NCBI RefSeq assembly: GCF_023023025.1
Contig: NZ_CP095481.1
Coordinates: forward strand, 2,728,001 to 2,792,000
DNA length: 64,000 bases
Direction: 5' to 3'
Source of the DNA: Amycolatopsis sp. WQ 127309
GTDB lineage: Bacteria > Actinomycetota > Actinomycetes > Mycobacteriales > Pseudonocardiaceae
Shown here: positions 32,353 through 41,518 of the stretch, one piece after another
How the letters are laid out: every line of letters begins with the position of its first letter
Numbering within the stretch: the first letter of the stretch is position 1
Program-made: the position numbers and the translations under genes
Notes under the pieces: generated by a model
The model's input: the letters and a program-made list of their open reading frames with translations, nothing else
Told to the model about the DNA's origin: nothing
Database searches by the model: none

Positions 32353-33293
32353 CCGCCAAGGTGCTGCGCCGGGTGGCGATCTTCGTGGTCAGCGTGCTGG
32401 TCACGTCGATCGTCGTGTTCCTCTTCATGGCCGTGCTGCCGGGTGATCCGGCGCAGGTCGCGCTCGGCGTCAACGCGACGCCGGAGCTGCTCGCCAAGAC
32501 CCGCGCCGAGTTCGGCATCGACCGGCCGCTGGTCACGCAGTACTTCGACTGGATCGGCGGCGTGCTGCACGGCGACTTCGGCCGCTCGTACGTCACGCGC
32601 GACACCATCGGCCCGCAGCTGCTCGACCGCCTCGGCGTCACGCTCTGGCTGGTCGGCGCCGGGATGCTGGTGGCGCTGGTGATCGCCATCCCCGCGGGCA
32701 CGTTCGCCGCGGTGAAGCACCGGAAAGCCTCCGGCGCGGGCGTTTCCGGGCTGTCGCAGATCGGCGTCGCGATCCCCGCGTTCCTCGCCGGGATCATCCT
32801 GGTGCAGATCTTCGCGGTGCAGCTGCGCTGGCTGCCCTCGGGTGGGTGGACGCCGCCCGACCAGGACGCCGGCGAGTTCCTCCGTGGGCTCGTCCTGCCT
32901 GCTTTGTCCCTAGGACTGGTGCAAGGCGCGGTGCTCACGCGTTATGTGCGCACGGCCGTGCTGGACACGCTCGGCCAGGACTACCTGCGCACCGCGCGGT
33001 CCAAGGGCCTGCGTCCCGGGCAGGCGCTGGTGCGCCACGGCCTGCGTAACGCGTCCGTCCCGGTCGTCACCGTGCTGGGCCTGCAGCTCGCGACGCTGCT
33101 GATCGGCGCGGTCGTGGTCGAGCGCGTGTTCGTGCTGCCGGGGCTGGGCTCGATGCTGCTGGACGCCGTCGCGTCGCGTGACCTGCTGACCGTGCAGGGG
33201 ATCGTGCTCGTGCTGGTCGTCGGCGTTCTACTCGTCAACTTCGTCGTCGACGTCCTCTACACCGTGCTCGACCCGCGATTGCGAGGTTCGTGA
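32349..33293 (+). CDS. ABC importer permease, DppB type
   Basis: 314 residues, six membrane helices. N-terminal VLPGDPAQVALGV and FGIDRPLVTQY are typical of DppB/OppB. The EAA-like loop is DYLRTARSKGLRPGQALVRHGLRNA, which contacts the ATPases, followed by GAVVVERVFVLPGLGSML. Forms the channel with the next gene. Overlaps at both ends by 1 to 4 bases. Confidence 0.95.
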   Translation: MTAKVLRRVAIFVVSVLVTSIVVFLFMAVLPGDPAQVALGVNATPELLAKTRAEFGIDRPLVTQYFDWIGGVLHGDFGRSYVTRDTIGPQLLDRLGVTLWLVGAGMLVALVIAIPAGTFAAVKHRKASGAGVSGLSQIGVAIPAFLAGIILVQIFAVQLRWLPSGGWTPPDQDAGEFLRGLVLPALSLGLVQGAVLTRYVRTAVLDTLGQDYLRTARSKGLRPGQALVRHGLRNASVPVVTVLGLQLATLLIGAVVVERVFVLPGLGSMLLDAVASRDLLTVQGIVLVLVVGVLLVNFVVDVLYTVLDPRLRGS

Positions 33294-34099
33294 TGCGCAA
33301 TCTGGTGATCGGCGGGGTGCTCGTCGGCCTGGTCGTGCTGGCCGCCGTGCTGTCGTTCTTCTGGACGCCGTTCGACCCGGTGAAGGTCGACGCGGCCCAT
33401 CGATTGCTCGGCTTCGGGGGAGAGAACGTCTTCGGCACGGACAAGTTCGGGCGTGACCTGCTCAGCCAGCTCATGGTCGGCGCGCGGACGACGCTGTACG
33501 TCGGCGTGGTCGCGGTCGGCATCGCCGCGGTGATCGGGACGCCGCTCGGGATCCTCGCCGGGATGTCGCCGCGGTGGCTCGGCGAGTTCGTCATGCGGGT
33601 CAACGACCTGGTGCTCGCGTTTCCCGCGCTGCTGCTGGCGATCATGTTCGGCGCGGTGTTCGGCGCGGACACGCTCACCGCGATGGTCGCGATCGGCATC
33701 GCCACGATCCCGTCGTTCGCGCGGATCGCCCGGTCCGGCACGCTGCAGGTGATGAGCACCGAGTTCGTGCTCGCCGCCCGCGCCGGCGGCCGGTCGCGGC
33801 TGACCATCGCGGTGCGGCACGTGCTGCCGAACATCTCGGGCCTGCTGATCGTGCAGGCGTCGGTGTCGTTCGCGATCGCCGTGCTGGCCGAGGCGGCGCT
33901 GTCGTTCCTCGGTTTCGGTACGCGGCCGCCGACGCCGTCGTGGGGTCGGATGCTGCAGGAATCCCAAGAGTTGCTGACGGTCCAGCCGCGGCTGGCGCTG
34001 GTGCCGGGCATCGCGATCGCCGTCGCCGTCCTCGGGTTCAACCTCCTCGGTGACGGCCTGCGCGACCGCCTCGACCCCCGATTGGCGGCCCGCGTATGA
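33293..34099 (+). CDS. ABC importer permease, DppC type
   Basis: 268 residues from ATG 33293 (GTG 33290 directly before it is an alternative giving one more residue). DppC features: FGTDKFGRDLLSQLMVGARTTL, MRVNDLVLAFPALLLA, EAA loop EFVLAARAGGRSRLTIAVRHVLPN, and ALSFLGFGTRPPTPSWGRML. Somewhat short N-terminus. Partner of DppB; the 3-prime end overlaps the first ATPase gene. Confidence 0.95.
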   Translation: MRNLVIGGVLVGLVVLAAVLSFFWTPFDPVKVDAAHRLLGFGGENVFGTDKFGRDLLSQLMVGARTTLYVGVVAVGIAAVIGTPLGILAGMSPRWLGEFVMRVNDLVLAFPALLLAIMFGAVFGADTLTAMVAIGIATIPSFARIARSGTLQVMSTEFVLAARAGGRSRLTIAVRHVLPNISGLLIVQASVSFAIAVLAEAALSFLGFGTRPPTPSWGRMLQESQELLTVQPRLALVPGIAIAVAVLGFNLLGDGLRDRLDPRLAARV

Positions 34100-34827
34100 C
34101 TCTCTCGGTCACGGGGCTCAGCGTGAACGCGCTGGTCCGGGACGTCTCGTTCGAGATCGGCGCCGGCGAGCGCGTCGGCCTGATCGGCGAGTCCGGCTCC
34201 GGGAAGTCGTTGACGGCGCTGGCGATCATGGGCCTGCTGCCCGACGAGCTGCACGCGTCCGGCTCGGTGCGCCTCGGCGACCGCGAGCTGCTGGGCATGT
34301 CCGAAAAGGACCTCTCGCGGCTGCGTGGTGACGAGCTGGCGATGGTGTTCCAGGAGCCGATGACGGCGTTGAACCCGGCCATGCGCGTCGGCCGTCAGGT
34401 CACCGAGCCGGGCCGGATCCACGGCCGTCGTCACCGCGCCGAGGAGCTGCTCGCCGCCGTCGGCCTGCCGGACACGGCTCGCGCGTACCCGCACCAGCTG
34501 TCCGGCGGCCAGCGGCAACGCGTCGTGCTCGCGATGGCGCTGGCCAACGAGCCGTCGCTGCTGATCTGCGACGAGCCGACGACCGCCCTCGACGTCACCG
34601 TCCAGGCCCAGATCCTCACGCTCGTCAAGACGTCGTTGCCCGCCGAGAGCGCGTTGCTGTTCATCACGCACGACCTCGCGGTGGTGGCGTCGGTGTGCGA
34701 GCGCGTGCTGGTGATGCTCGACGGCGAGATCGTCGAAGCGGGCTCGACCCGCGAAGTGCTGACGTCGCCGAAGCACGAGTACACCCGCAAGCTCCTGGAC
34801 GCGTCGGACCTGGAGGCGCGCCGATGA
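34096..34827 (+). CDS. ABC importer ATPase, DppD type (short form)
   Basis: 243 residues. Walker A GESGSGKSL, Q-loop AMVFQEPMTALNPAMR, signature LSGGQRQRV, Walker B LLICDEPTTALD, switch ITHDLAVVA. The protein stops soon after EYTRKLLD, so it lacks the C-terminal oligopeptide-type extension (with its Cys-rich region in some members) of standard ~330-residue DppD. Standard helical insert between Q-loop and signature is also abbreviated. Otherwise intact; likely functional. Confidence 0.93.
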   Translation: MTLSVTGLSVNALVRDVSFEIGAGERVGLIGESGSGKSLTALAIMGLLPDELHASGSVRLGDRELLGMSEKDLSRLRGDELAMVFQEPMTALNPAMRVGRQVTEPGRIHGRRHRAEELLAAVGLPDTARAYPHQLSGGQRQRVVLAMALANEPSLLICDEPTTALDVTVQAQILTLVKTSLPAESALLFITHDLAVVASVCERVLVMLDGEIVEAGSTREVLTSPKHEYTRKLLDASDLEARR

Positions 34828-35594
34828 TCATCGAAGTCCGCGACCTGGAACGCCGGTACGCCCGCCGGGACGTGCACGCGCTGCGCGGCGTCAGCTTCGA
34901 CGTGGAGGCCGGCCGGCGGTTCGGCATCGTCGGCGAGTCCGGTTCCGGGAAGTCCACACTGGTCCGGCTGCTGGCCGCGCTCGACAAGCCGACCGCGGGC
35001 ACGGTGTTGTTCCAGGGCCGGCGCATCGACAACCTGCCGGAACGTCGCCTCGGTTTCCTGCGGTCCGAGCTGCAGATCGTCTTCCAGGACCCGATGGGTT
35101 CGCTCGACCCGCGGATGCGCGTCGCCGACATCATTTCCGAACCGCTGGGTCGTCGAAACCCGCAGCGTGTCGCCGAGCTGCTGGCGGCGGTCGGGCTCCC
35201 CGCGGACGCGGCAGGGCGGTACCCGCACCAGTTCTCCGGCGGCCAGCGGCAGCGGATCTCCATCGCGCGTGCGCTCGCGCCGAACCCCAGCGTGCTCATC
35301 GCGGACGAGCCCGTCAGCGCCCTCGACGTCTCCGTGCGCGGCCAGATCCTCGAACTGCTCGCTTCGCTCGTCGAGCAGTTCGCGTTGACGCTGATCTTCG
35401 TGTCGCACGACCTCGGCGTCGTCCGGCACGTCTGCGACCGCGTCGCGGTGATGCGCCGCGGCGAGATCGTCGAACTCGGCGACGTCGAGCAGGTCTACGA
35501 CGCACCGCGGCACGAGTACACCCGGGAACTCCTGGCCGCCGCGCCGAACCTGCGCGCGGAGCTGGCCCGGTTGAGCGGAGGCGAGGATGCCTGA
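34824..35594 (+). CDS. ABC importer ATPase, DppF type (short form)
   Basis: 256 residues from ATG 34824. Walker A GESGSGKST, Q-loop QIVFQDPMGSLDPRMR, signature FSGGQRQRI, Walker B VLIADEPVSALD, switch VSHDLGVVRH. Like its partner, it ends shortly after HEYTRELLAAAP and lacks the usual C-terminal domain. Pairs with DppD to drive import. Overlaps the aldehyde dehydrogenase start by 8 bases. Confidence 0.94.
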   Translation: MIIEVRDLERRYARRDVHALRGVSFDVEAGRRFGIVGESGSGKSTLVRLLAALDKPTAGTVLFQGRRIDNLPERRLGFLRSELQIVFQDPMGSLDPRMRVADIISEPLGRRNPQRVAELLAAVGLPADAAGRYPHQFSGGQRQRISIARALAPNPSVLIADEPVSALDVSVRGQILELLASLVEQFALTLIFVSHDLGVVRHVCDRVAVMRRGEIVELGDVEQVYDAPRHEYTRELLAAAPNLRAELARLSGGEDA

Positions 35595-36999
35595 CCACCC
35601 GGACGGCCTGCCGATCGGCGCGGGCTGGATGTCCACTGTGGACACGTCGGACGTCGTGTTCCCGTACGACGGGAGCGTCATCGGGACCGCGCCCATCGGC
35701 ACGCCTGAGCTGGCTACTCGAGCGGTCGACGAGGCCGTCGCCGTCGCGCGCGAAGTGGCTTCGCTGCCTTCACGGACTCGTCGTTCTTTACTGAACGACG
35801 TCGCCGCGGCGTTGACCGAACGCCGTGAGGAGTTCGAGAACCTGCTTGTGCTGGAGACCGGCAAGCCGCTGGTCGACTGCCGCGTCGAGGTCGCCCGCAC
35901 GATCGTCACGTGGGAAGCCGCCGCCGAAGAGGTGTCGCGGCTGCACGGCGAGACCGTCCCGCTGGACCTGCTGCCTTCGGGCGACGGGCTGGTCGGGTTC
36001 TGGAAGCGCAAGCCGATCGGCGTGGTCGTCGGCATCGCGGGCTTCAACTACCCGTTGCTGCTGGCGTCGCACAAGATCGCCCCCGCGATCGCCGCGGGCT
36101 GCCCGGTGATCATCAAGCCCGCGCCGCAGACACCACTGGCTACGCTGTGGCTGGTCCACCTCGTGCGTACGATGGCCCCGCTCGCCGCCATGGTCCAGCT
36201 GGTCACCGGCGACGCGTCCGTCGGCGCCGCGCTGACGACCGACCGCCGGATCGGCGCGGTGTCGTTCACCGGCTCCGCCGCCGTCGGCCACCGCATCGCC
36301 CGTGACGCGGCGCCCACGAAGACGTTGCTGGAACTGGGTTCCAACGCGGCGCTCGTCGTCGCTTCCGATGCGGATCTGGACGCCGCAGCGGACGCCGTGC
36401 TGCGCGGCGGGTTCTACGCGTCCGGTCAGGCGTGCATCTCGGTGCAGCGCGTGCTGGTCGTCCAGTCGGTCGCGGCGGACTTCACCGAACGGCTGCTGGC
36501 CCGGCTCGACGAGGTCGTCACCGGCGATCCGCGTGACGAGAAGACGCGGGTGTCGGCGCTGATCGACCCCGCGTCCACGGAACGCGTCCAGGCGTGGATT
36601 GAGCAGTCCGGCGCCCGGCAGGTCGGCGGGGGAGTCGACGGCACGGTGCTGCGCCCGACGGTCCTGCTCGACGTCCCGGACGGCGTCGAAGCCTGGGACG
36701 AGGAGATCTTCGGCCCGGTCGTCTGCCTGCGCACGGTGTCCGATGTGGACGAAGCCTTCGCCGCGGTCAACGCGTCGCGCTACGGCCTCCACGCCAGCGT
36801 CTACAGTCAGTCGCTGCGCACGGCTTTCCGCGCGTTGGACGAGCTGGACGTCGGCGGGGTCGTCGTCAACGAGGTGCCCGGGTTCCGCTCGGACACCATG
36901 CCGTACGGCGGGGTGAAGGACTCCGGCATCGGCCGCGAGGGCCCGCGCTTCGCCGTCGAAGAGCTGACCGTGACGAGGATGGCGGTGCTGCGACCGTGA
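35587..36999 (+). CDS. Aldehyde dehydrogenase family protein
   Basis: 470 residues. ALDH motifs: FNYPLLLASHKIAPAIAAG, SFTGSAAVG for NAD(P), catalytic Glu249 in LLELGSNAA and Cys283 in GQACISVQ (spacing typical of the family), and EIFGPVV. Cytosolic oxidation of an aldehyde to an acid. Within this operon it may handle a semialdehyde released from the imported compound. Overlap of 4 bases with the SDR gene (GTGA). Confidence 0.93.
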   Translation: MPDHPDGLPIGAGWMSTVDTSDVVFPYDGSVIGTAPIGTPELATRAVDEAVAVAREVASLPSRTRRSLLNDVAAALTERREEFENLLVLETGKPLVDCRVEVARTIVTWEAAAEEVSRLHGETVPLDLLPSGDGLVGFWKRKPIGVVVGIAGFNYPLLLASHKIAPAIAAGCPVIIKPAPQTPLATLWLVHLVRTMAPLAAMVQLVTGDASVGAALTTDRRIGAVSFTGSAAVGHRIARDAAPTKTLLELGSNAALVVASDADLDAAADAVLRGGFYASGQACISVQRVLVVQSVAADFTERLLARLDEVVTGDPRDEKTRVSALIDPASTERVQAWIEQSGARQVGGGVDGTVLRPTVLLDVPDGVEAWDEEIFGPVVCLRTVSDVDEAFAAVNASRYGLHASVYSQSLRTAFRALDELDVGGVVVNEVPGFRSDTMPYGGVKDSGIGREGPRFAVEELTVTRMAVLRP

Positions 37000-37754
37000 A
37001 CTACGAGAACCTGTTCCGGCTGGACGGACGGCGTGCCGTCGTGCTCGGCGGCGGCAGCGGGATCGGCCGCGAAGCCGCGCGAGCCCTGGCCGCGCACGGC
37101 GCCGCAGTGGTGGTGGCGGACCGCGACATCACCGCGGCCCGCGAAACCGGCGTCGGCGAGGCGTACGAGATCGACCTGCTCGAACCCGGCGCCGTCGACC
37201 GCGCGGCGTCCGACCTCGGGCCGCTCGACGTCGTTGTCCTGACGGCCGCGACCAACGTCCGCAAGCGCTTGCTCGACTACACCCGTGACGAGTTCGACCG
37301 CGTCCTCGCGCTCAACCTCGGCGTGACGTTCGAGGTCGTCCGCGCGTTCGGCGCCGACATGGTCGCGCACGGGCGGGGGAGCATCATCGGCTTCTCGTCC
37401 ATCCGCGGCACGACCGTCGAGCCTGGTCAGGGCCCTTACGCGGCAACCAAAGCCGGGCTCGTCCAGCTGTTCCGGACGGCCGCCGCGGAGTTCGGGCCGG
37501 CCGGCGTCCGGGTCAACGCGATCGCCCCCGGCGTCGTCGAGACCCCGCTGACCGCGCAGATCAAGGCGAATCCGGAGTGGTACGACGCCTACGCGCGGAA
37601 GGGCGCGCTGGGCCGCTGGGCGCGTCCCGACGAGCTCGCCGGCGCCGTCGTCTACCTCGCTTCGGACGCGTCGACGTTCGTCACCGGCTCGGTGCTGGCG
37701 GTGGACGGTGGCTGGACCGCCGTCGACGGCCGCTTCGAACCGCCCGCTTCGTGA
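36996..37754 (+). CDS. Short-chain dehydrogenase/reductase
   Basis: 252 residues from GTG 36996. Cofactor loop VLGGGSGIGREAA; ADRDI after beta2 suggests NAD preference; catalytic Ser in GFSSIRG and YAATKAG (Tyr, Lys); C-terminal PEW..YARKGALGRWARPDELAG and SVLAVDGGW. NNAG is replaced by TAATN. Probably oxidises or reduces an alcohol/ketone intermediate in the same catabolic route as the ALDH and amidase. Confidence 0.93.
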   Translation: MNYENLFRLDGRRAVVLGGGSGIGREAARALAAHGAAVVVADRDITAARETGVGEAYEIDLLEPGAVDRAASDLGPLDVVVLTAATNVRKRLLDYTRDEFDRVLALNLGVTFEVVRAFGADMVAHGRGSIIGFSSIRGTTVEPGQGPYAATKAGLVQLFRTAAAEFGPAGVRVNAIAPGVVETPLTAQIKANPEWYDAYARKGALGRWARPDELAGAVVYLASDASTFVTGSVLAVDGGWTAVDGRFEPPAS

Positions 37755-37764
37755 AGGAGGGCTC

Positions 37765-39150
37765 ATGACCGAGCTGCCCGACCTGACCGCCGTCGAACTC
37801 GTCGCGCAGTACCGCGCGAAGACGCTCTCGCCGGTCGAGGTGACCGAAGCCGTTCTCGAACGCATCGAAGCGCGGGAGCCCGAGCTGCACGCGTTGTACG
37901 CGTACGACCCGTCGAGCGCGCGTGACGACGCGAAGGCCGCCGAAGCGCGGTGGCACGCGGGCGAACCGCTGGGCCCGATCGACGGCGTCCCGTTGACGCT
38001 CAAGGAGAACGTCGCGACCCGCGGCACGCCGGTCCCGCTGGGCACCGCGGCGACCGCGCTCGTCCCGGCGGCCGAAGACGCCCCGGCGGCGGCGCGCGTC
38101 CGCGAGTCCGGCGGCGTCCTGCTGGCCAAGACGACCATGCCGGACTACGGGATGCTGACGTCCGGCCTGTCGAGCTTCCACACCACCGCGCGCAACCCGT
38201 GGCAGCCGTCGGCGAGCCCGGGTGGGTCGAGCGCGGGCGCCGGCGCGGCGGGCGCCGCCGGGTACGGCCCGCTGCACGTCGGCACCGACATCGGCGGCTC
38301 GATCCGGCTGCCCGCGGGCTGGTGCGGCCTGGTCGGGCTGAAGCCGAGCTTCGGCCGGGTGCCGGTCGACCCGCCGTTCCTCGGCCGCGTCGCCGGTCCG
38401 ATGACGCGCACGGTCGCCGACACGGCGTTGCTGATGAGCGTGCTGTCCGCGCCCGACCCGCGTGACCACCTGAGCCTGCCGCCGGCCGACCTGCCGTGGT
38501 CATCGCTCGACGGCACGCTCGACGGCCTGCGCGTCGGGCTGCAGCTCGAGTCCGGCCCCGGCCTCCCGGTGGACCCGGCCACGCGTGACGCCGTCGCCGC
38601 GGCGGCCCGGGCCTTCGAGGCCGCGGGCGCGATCGTCGCGCCGGTCGCGCCGTTCCTGGACCGGAGCATGCTCGACGGCCTGGACGTCTTCTGGCGCACC
38701 CGCGCCTGGTCGGACATGGCGGGGCTGCCGCTCGACCGGCGCGCGAAGGTGCTGCCGTACATCGCGGAGTGGGCCGCGGGCGGCGCGGATCTGTCCGGAG
38801 TGGACGTCTACCGCGGCTTCGCCCAGATCGACGCGATCAGCGTCGCGACCCTCCGCGCGACTTCGGGGTTCGACGTCGTCCTGTCGCCGACCTGCCCGGT
38901 CGCGGCGCCGCCGGCGGAATGGGCGTCCCCGACGAACGACCCCGCCAGGCCGTTCGAGCACATCGGCTTCACCGTGCCCTACAACATGTCCGGCCAGCCC
39001 GCGGTGTCCCTGAACTGCGGGTACACCGACGACGGCCGGCCGATCGGCCTCCAGATCAGCGGCCGCCGCTTCGACGACGTCGGCGTCCTGCGCGCCGCCG
39101 CGGCGTACGAGCGCGTCCGCCCGCCGCAGCGGCCCTGGCCGGTGGGCTAG
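37765..39150 (+). CDS. Amidase (amidase-signature family)
   Basis: 461 residues from ATG 37765 with AAGGAGG upstream (an in-frame ATG at 37708 lies inside the SDR gene). Ser-cisSer-Lys triad: Lys80 in LTLKENVATRG, Ser155 in SPGGSSAGAG, nucleophile Ser179 in GTDIGGSIRLPA. Hydrolyses an amide or carbamate in the cytosol, releasing ammonia or an amine. Last gene of the GntR-controlled operon; supports import of an amide-bearing substrate. Confidence 0.93.
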   Translation: MTELPDLTAVELVAQYRAKTLSPVEVTEAVLERIEAREPELHALYAYDPSSARDDAKAAEARWHAGEPLGPIDGVPLTLKENVATRGTPVPLGTAATALVPAAEDAPAAARVRESGGVLLAKTTMPDYGMLTSGLSSFHTTARNPWQPSASPGGSSAGAGAAGAAGYGPLHVGTDIGGSIRLPAGWCGLVGLKPSFGRVPVDPPFLGRVAGPMTRTVADTALLMSVLSAPDPRDHLSLPPADLPWSSLDGTLDGLRVGLQLESGPGLPVDPATRDAVAAAARAFEAAGAIVAPVAPFLDRSMLDGLDVFWRTRAWSDMAGLPLDRRAKVLPYIAEWAAGGADLSGVDVYRGFAQIDAISVATLRATSGFDVVLSPTCPVAAPPAEWASPTNDPARPFEHIGFTVPYNMSGQPAVSLNCGYTDDGRPIGLQISGRRFDDVGVLRAAAAYERVRPPQRPWPVG

Positions 39151-39237
39151 CGAACGAGGGAAGAAGATCCGGGCCCGCGGCGAAGTGGTGGTGAAGCTGT
39201 CGCCGACGGGAAGGATCCGCATGACAGAGGCAGCCCC

Positions 39238-39750
39238 ATGACGGCGGCCCCGGTGCTCGGCACCGAGCTGTTCACCGAGGTGCACGACCAGCACTTCGCG
39301 GCCGTCTACCGGTACGTCGCCGGCCGGCTCGGCGCCCAGGTCGCGGAGGACGTCGCCGCCGAGACGTTCCTCGTCGCCTTCGACCGCCGGAAGACGTTCG
39401 ACGCCACCCGCGGCGACCTGCGGGCCTGGCTGTTCGGCATCGCGACGAACCTCGTGTCCCGGCACCGCCGCAAGGAGGCCCGGCACTACCGGGCCCTCGC
39501 GCGGCTCGAGACACCCCGGCCCGCCGAGGGCCACGAAAACCGCGTCCTCGACGCCGGCCGGCTGGGAAAAGCGTTGTCGCGGTTGTCCTCGGGTGAGCGT
39601 GACGTGCTGCTGCTCGTGGCCCTGGCCGACCTCGGCTACGCGGAAGTCGCGCAGGCCCTCGGCATCTCCCCGGGCACGGTCGGCTCCCGGCTGACGCGTG
39701 CCCGCAAGAAGCTCACCCCCGTTCTCGCCCAGGAGGCCCGTGATGAATGA
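39238..39750 (+). CDS. ECF-type RNA polymerase sigma factor
   Basis: 170 residues. Region 2: HFAAVYRYVAGRLG, AEDVAAETFLVAFDRR, FGIATNLVSRHRRKE; region 4: LSRLSSGERDVLLLVALADL and GISPGTVGSRLTRARKKL. It lacks a C-terminal extension. It overlaps the next gene by 8 bases, so that product is the probable anti-sigma partner. Only about 87 bases separate it from the amidase; no promoter is evident in that gap. Confidence 0.92.
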   Translation: MTAAPVLGTELFTEVHDQHFAAVYRYVAGRLGAQVAEDVAAETFLVAFDRRKTFDATRGDLRAWLFGIATNLVSRHRRKEARHYRALARLETPRPAEGHENRVLDAGRLGKALSRLSSGERDVLLLVALADLGYAEVAQALGISPGTVGSRLTRARKKLTPVLAQEARDE

Positions 39751-40621
39751 CCTGCAGACGCTGCGCGCGGCGCTGACCCCCGAAGAGCCCACCCAGGACG
39801 TCGTCGACCGCAGCCGGCACCGGCTGCGGAACCACATGCTGACCGGCCGCCGTCGCCGGCACGTCCGCCCGCTCGCGATCGGCACCGGCCTCGTCGCCGT
39901 CGCGGCCGCGGCCGCCGTCGTGGTGGCGACCGTGCCCGGCACCCCGGCCCCGGCCCCGGCCCCGCAGGCCGCGGCGCCGGTCGCCGTCACCGGCCAGGAG
40001 GTCCTGCTGGCGGCGGCCACGGTGGCCGCGAAGGCACCGGCGGGCACCGGCAAGTACTGGCACCTCAAGATCGCCGAGTCGGAGACCTACGAGTACTGGA
40101 CCACGGCCGAGGGCCACCAGTGGTTCCGCGGCGCGAAGACCGGGGGCCGGGTCATCCGGCTGGTTGTGGACTCGCCCTTCCATCTGAGCGTCGTCGAGGT
40201 GACCCTCGACCAGCTCCTGGCGTTGCCCACCGAACCGGCGGCGTTGCGGGACTGGATCTCGAACGCGCTGGAGCGCAGCGAAGTCCGGACGAGTGCGGGC
40301 CCCATGAGCTCGAGCGAGCGGCAGCAGCTGCTGCCCCAGGCCCTGGTTTCGCTGGTGTCCACCCTGCCGGCGCCCCCGGCGGTCCGCGCGGCGGCGTTCC
40401 GGGCGATCGCCGCGTACCCGGGGGTGCGCGCGCTCGGCGCGGTCCCGGGCGGTCAAGGCCTGCTGCTGCCGGGCAACGAGCGGCTCGTCGTCGACCCGGC
40501 GACCGGCCGGGTGAACCGGACATCGATGTACGTGACTCCGGACGGCGCGGTGATGAGCGGCACCAAGGACACGGAAACCATCACGGTCGGTGCCGAGTGG
40601 ACGAACAGCCTGCCGCAGTGA
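39743..40621 (+). CDS. Membrane protein of the CU044_5270 type, probable sigma-factor partner
   Basis: 292 residues from ATG 39743 (AGGAGG upstream, inside the sigma gene end). Short cytosolic N-terminus (~45 residues), one membrane helix (PLAIGTGLVAVAAAAAVVVA), then a ~220-residue external domain with KYWHLKIAESETYEYWTT, LPTEPAALRDWI and YVTPDGAVM. This arrangement is typical of conserved actinobacterial proteins always paired with an ECF sigma factor. No zinc anti-sigma motif (H-x3-C-x2-C) is seen, so the mode of sigma control is inferred from context only. Confidence 0.8.
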   Translation: MNDLQTLRAALTPEEPTQDVVDRSRHRLRNHMLTGRRRRHVRPLAIGTGLVAVAAAAAVVVATVPGTPAPAPAPQAAAPVAVTGQEVLLAAATVAAKAPAGTGKYWHLKIAESETYEYWTTAEGHQWFRGAKTGGRVIRLVVDSPFHLSVVEVTLDQLLALPTEPAALRDWISNALERSEVRTSAGPMSSSERQQLLPQALVSLVSTLPAPPAVRAAAFRAIAAYPGVRALGAVPGGQGLLLPGNERLVVDPATGRVNRTSMYVTPDGAVMSGTKDTETITVGAEWTNSLPQ

Positions 40622-40625
40622 CCCT

Positions 40626-40660
40626 CCGGTGGCCGGGCCGTGGGGTAGCCCGGCCACCGG
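40626..40660. terminator. Bidirectional terminator between convergent genes
   Basis: Perfect 13-base-pair stem CCGGTGGCCGGGC / GCCCGGCCACCGG with a 9-base loop. Lies 4 bases after the stop at 40621 and 3 bases before the stop at 40664. Confidence 0.85.
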
Positions 40661-40663
40661 GGC

Positions 40664-41518
40664 TCAGCTCTTGACGGCCTCGGCCAGCGCGAGCACCCGC
40701 CGCGCGTTGTCGACGTGCAGGTTTTCGATCATCCGACCGTCCACAGTGACCACGCCGCTGCCGGCCTTCTCGAACGCCTCGATGATCCGCCGCGACCGGT
40801 CGATCTCCTCTTCGGACGGCGCGAAGATCCGGTTGCACGGCTCGACCTGGCCGGGGTGGATGAGCGTCTTGCCGTCGAAGCCGTACTGGCGGCCCTGGAC
40901 GCACTCCGCTTCGAACCCGGAAAGGTCCTTCACGTCGTTGTAGACGCCGTCGAGGATCACCTTGCCGGTCGCGCGCGCGGCCAGCAGGCACAGCGAAAGC
41001 CCGCCCAGCAGCGGGCCGCGGCCCGGGACGAACTCCGCGTGGAGCTCCTTGGCGAGGTCGTTCGTGCCCATCACCAGCACGGTCAGCCGCTCGGACGCCG
41101 CCGCGATCTCCTCGGCGTGCAGCATCGCGACCGGCGTCTCGACCATCGCCCAGATCTTCGTGTGGTCCGGGGCGCCGCCCAGCTCCAGCGCACGCTCGAT
41201 GTTGTGCACCTCGGCCGCCGAGTTCACCTTCGGCATGACCACCGCGGCCGGTCCGGCGGACGCCGCCGCGCGCAGGTCGGCGTCGTGCCACTCGGTGTCG
41301 AGGCCGTTGACGCGGATGGTCACCTCGCGGTCGCCGTAGTCGCCCGAAGACGCGGCGGCGCAGACGCGTTCGCGGGCGGCCTCCTTGGCGTCCGGCGCGA
41401 CGGCGTCCTCGAGGTCGAGGATCAGCGCGTCGGCCGGGATGGTCTTGGCCTTCTCCAGCGCGCGCTCGTTGGCGCCGGGCATGTAGAGCACAGAGCGTCT
41501 CGGCTTCGGCTCGGTCAT
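40664..41518 (-). CDS. HpcH/HpaI aldolase / citrate lyase beta-like CoA-ester lyase (copy 2)
   Basis: 284 residues. CitE-like TIM barrel: [92 protein letters not shown]. Glu in the LDLEDAV and Asp/Glu around ETPVA coordinate magnesium. The family cleaves or condenses malyl-CoA, methylmalyl-CoA or citramalyl-CoA, or hydrolyses malyl-CoA. ATGA overlap with the gene upstream, suggesting the pair works in one CoA-ester route. Confidence 0.92.
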   Translation of the reverse strand: MTEPKPRRSVLYMPGANERALEKAKTIPADALILDLEDAVAPDAKEAARERVCAAASSGDYGDREVTIRVNGLDTEWHDADLRAAASAGPAAVVMPKVNSAAEVHNIERALELGGAPDHTKIWAMVETPVAMLHAEEIAAASERLTVLVMGTNDLAKELHAEFVPGRGPLLGGLSLCLLAARATGKVILDGVYNDVKDLSGFEAECVQGRQYGFDGKTLIHPGQVEPCNRIFAPSEEEIDRSRRIIEAFEKAGSGVVTVDGRMIENLHVDNARRVLALAEAVKS

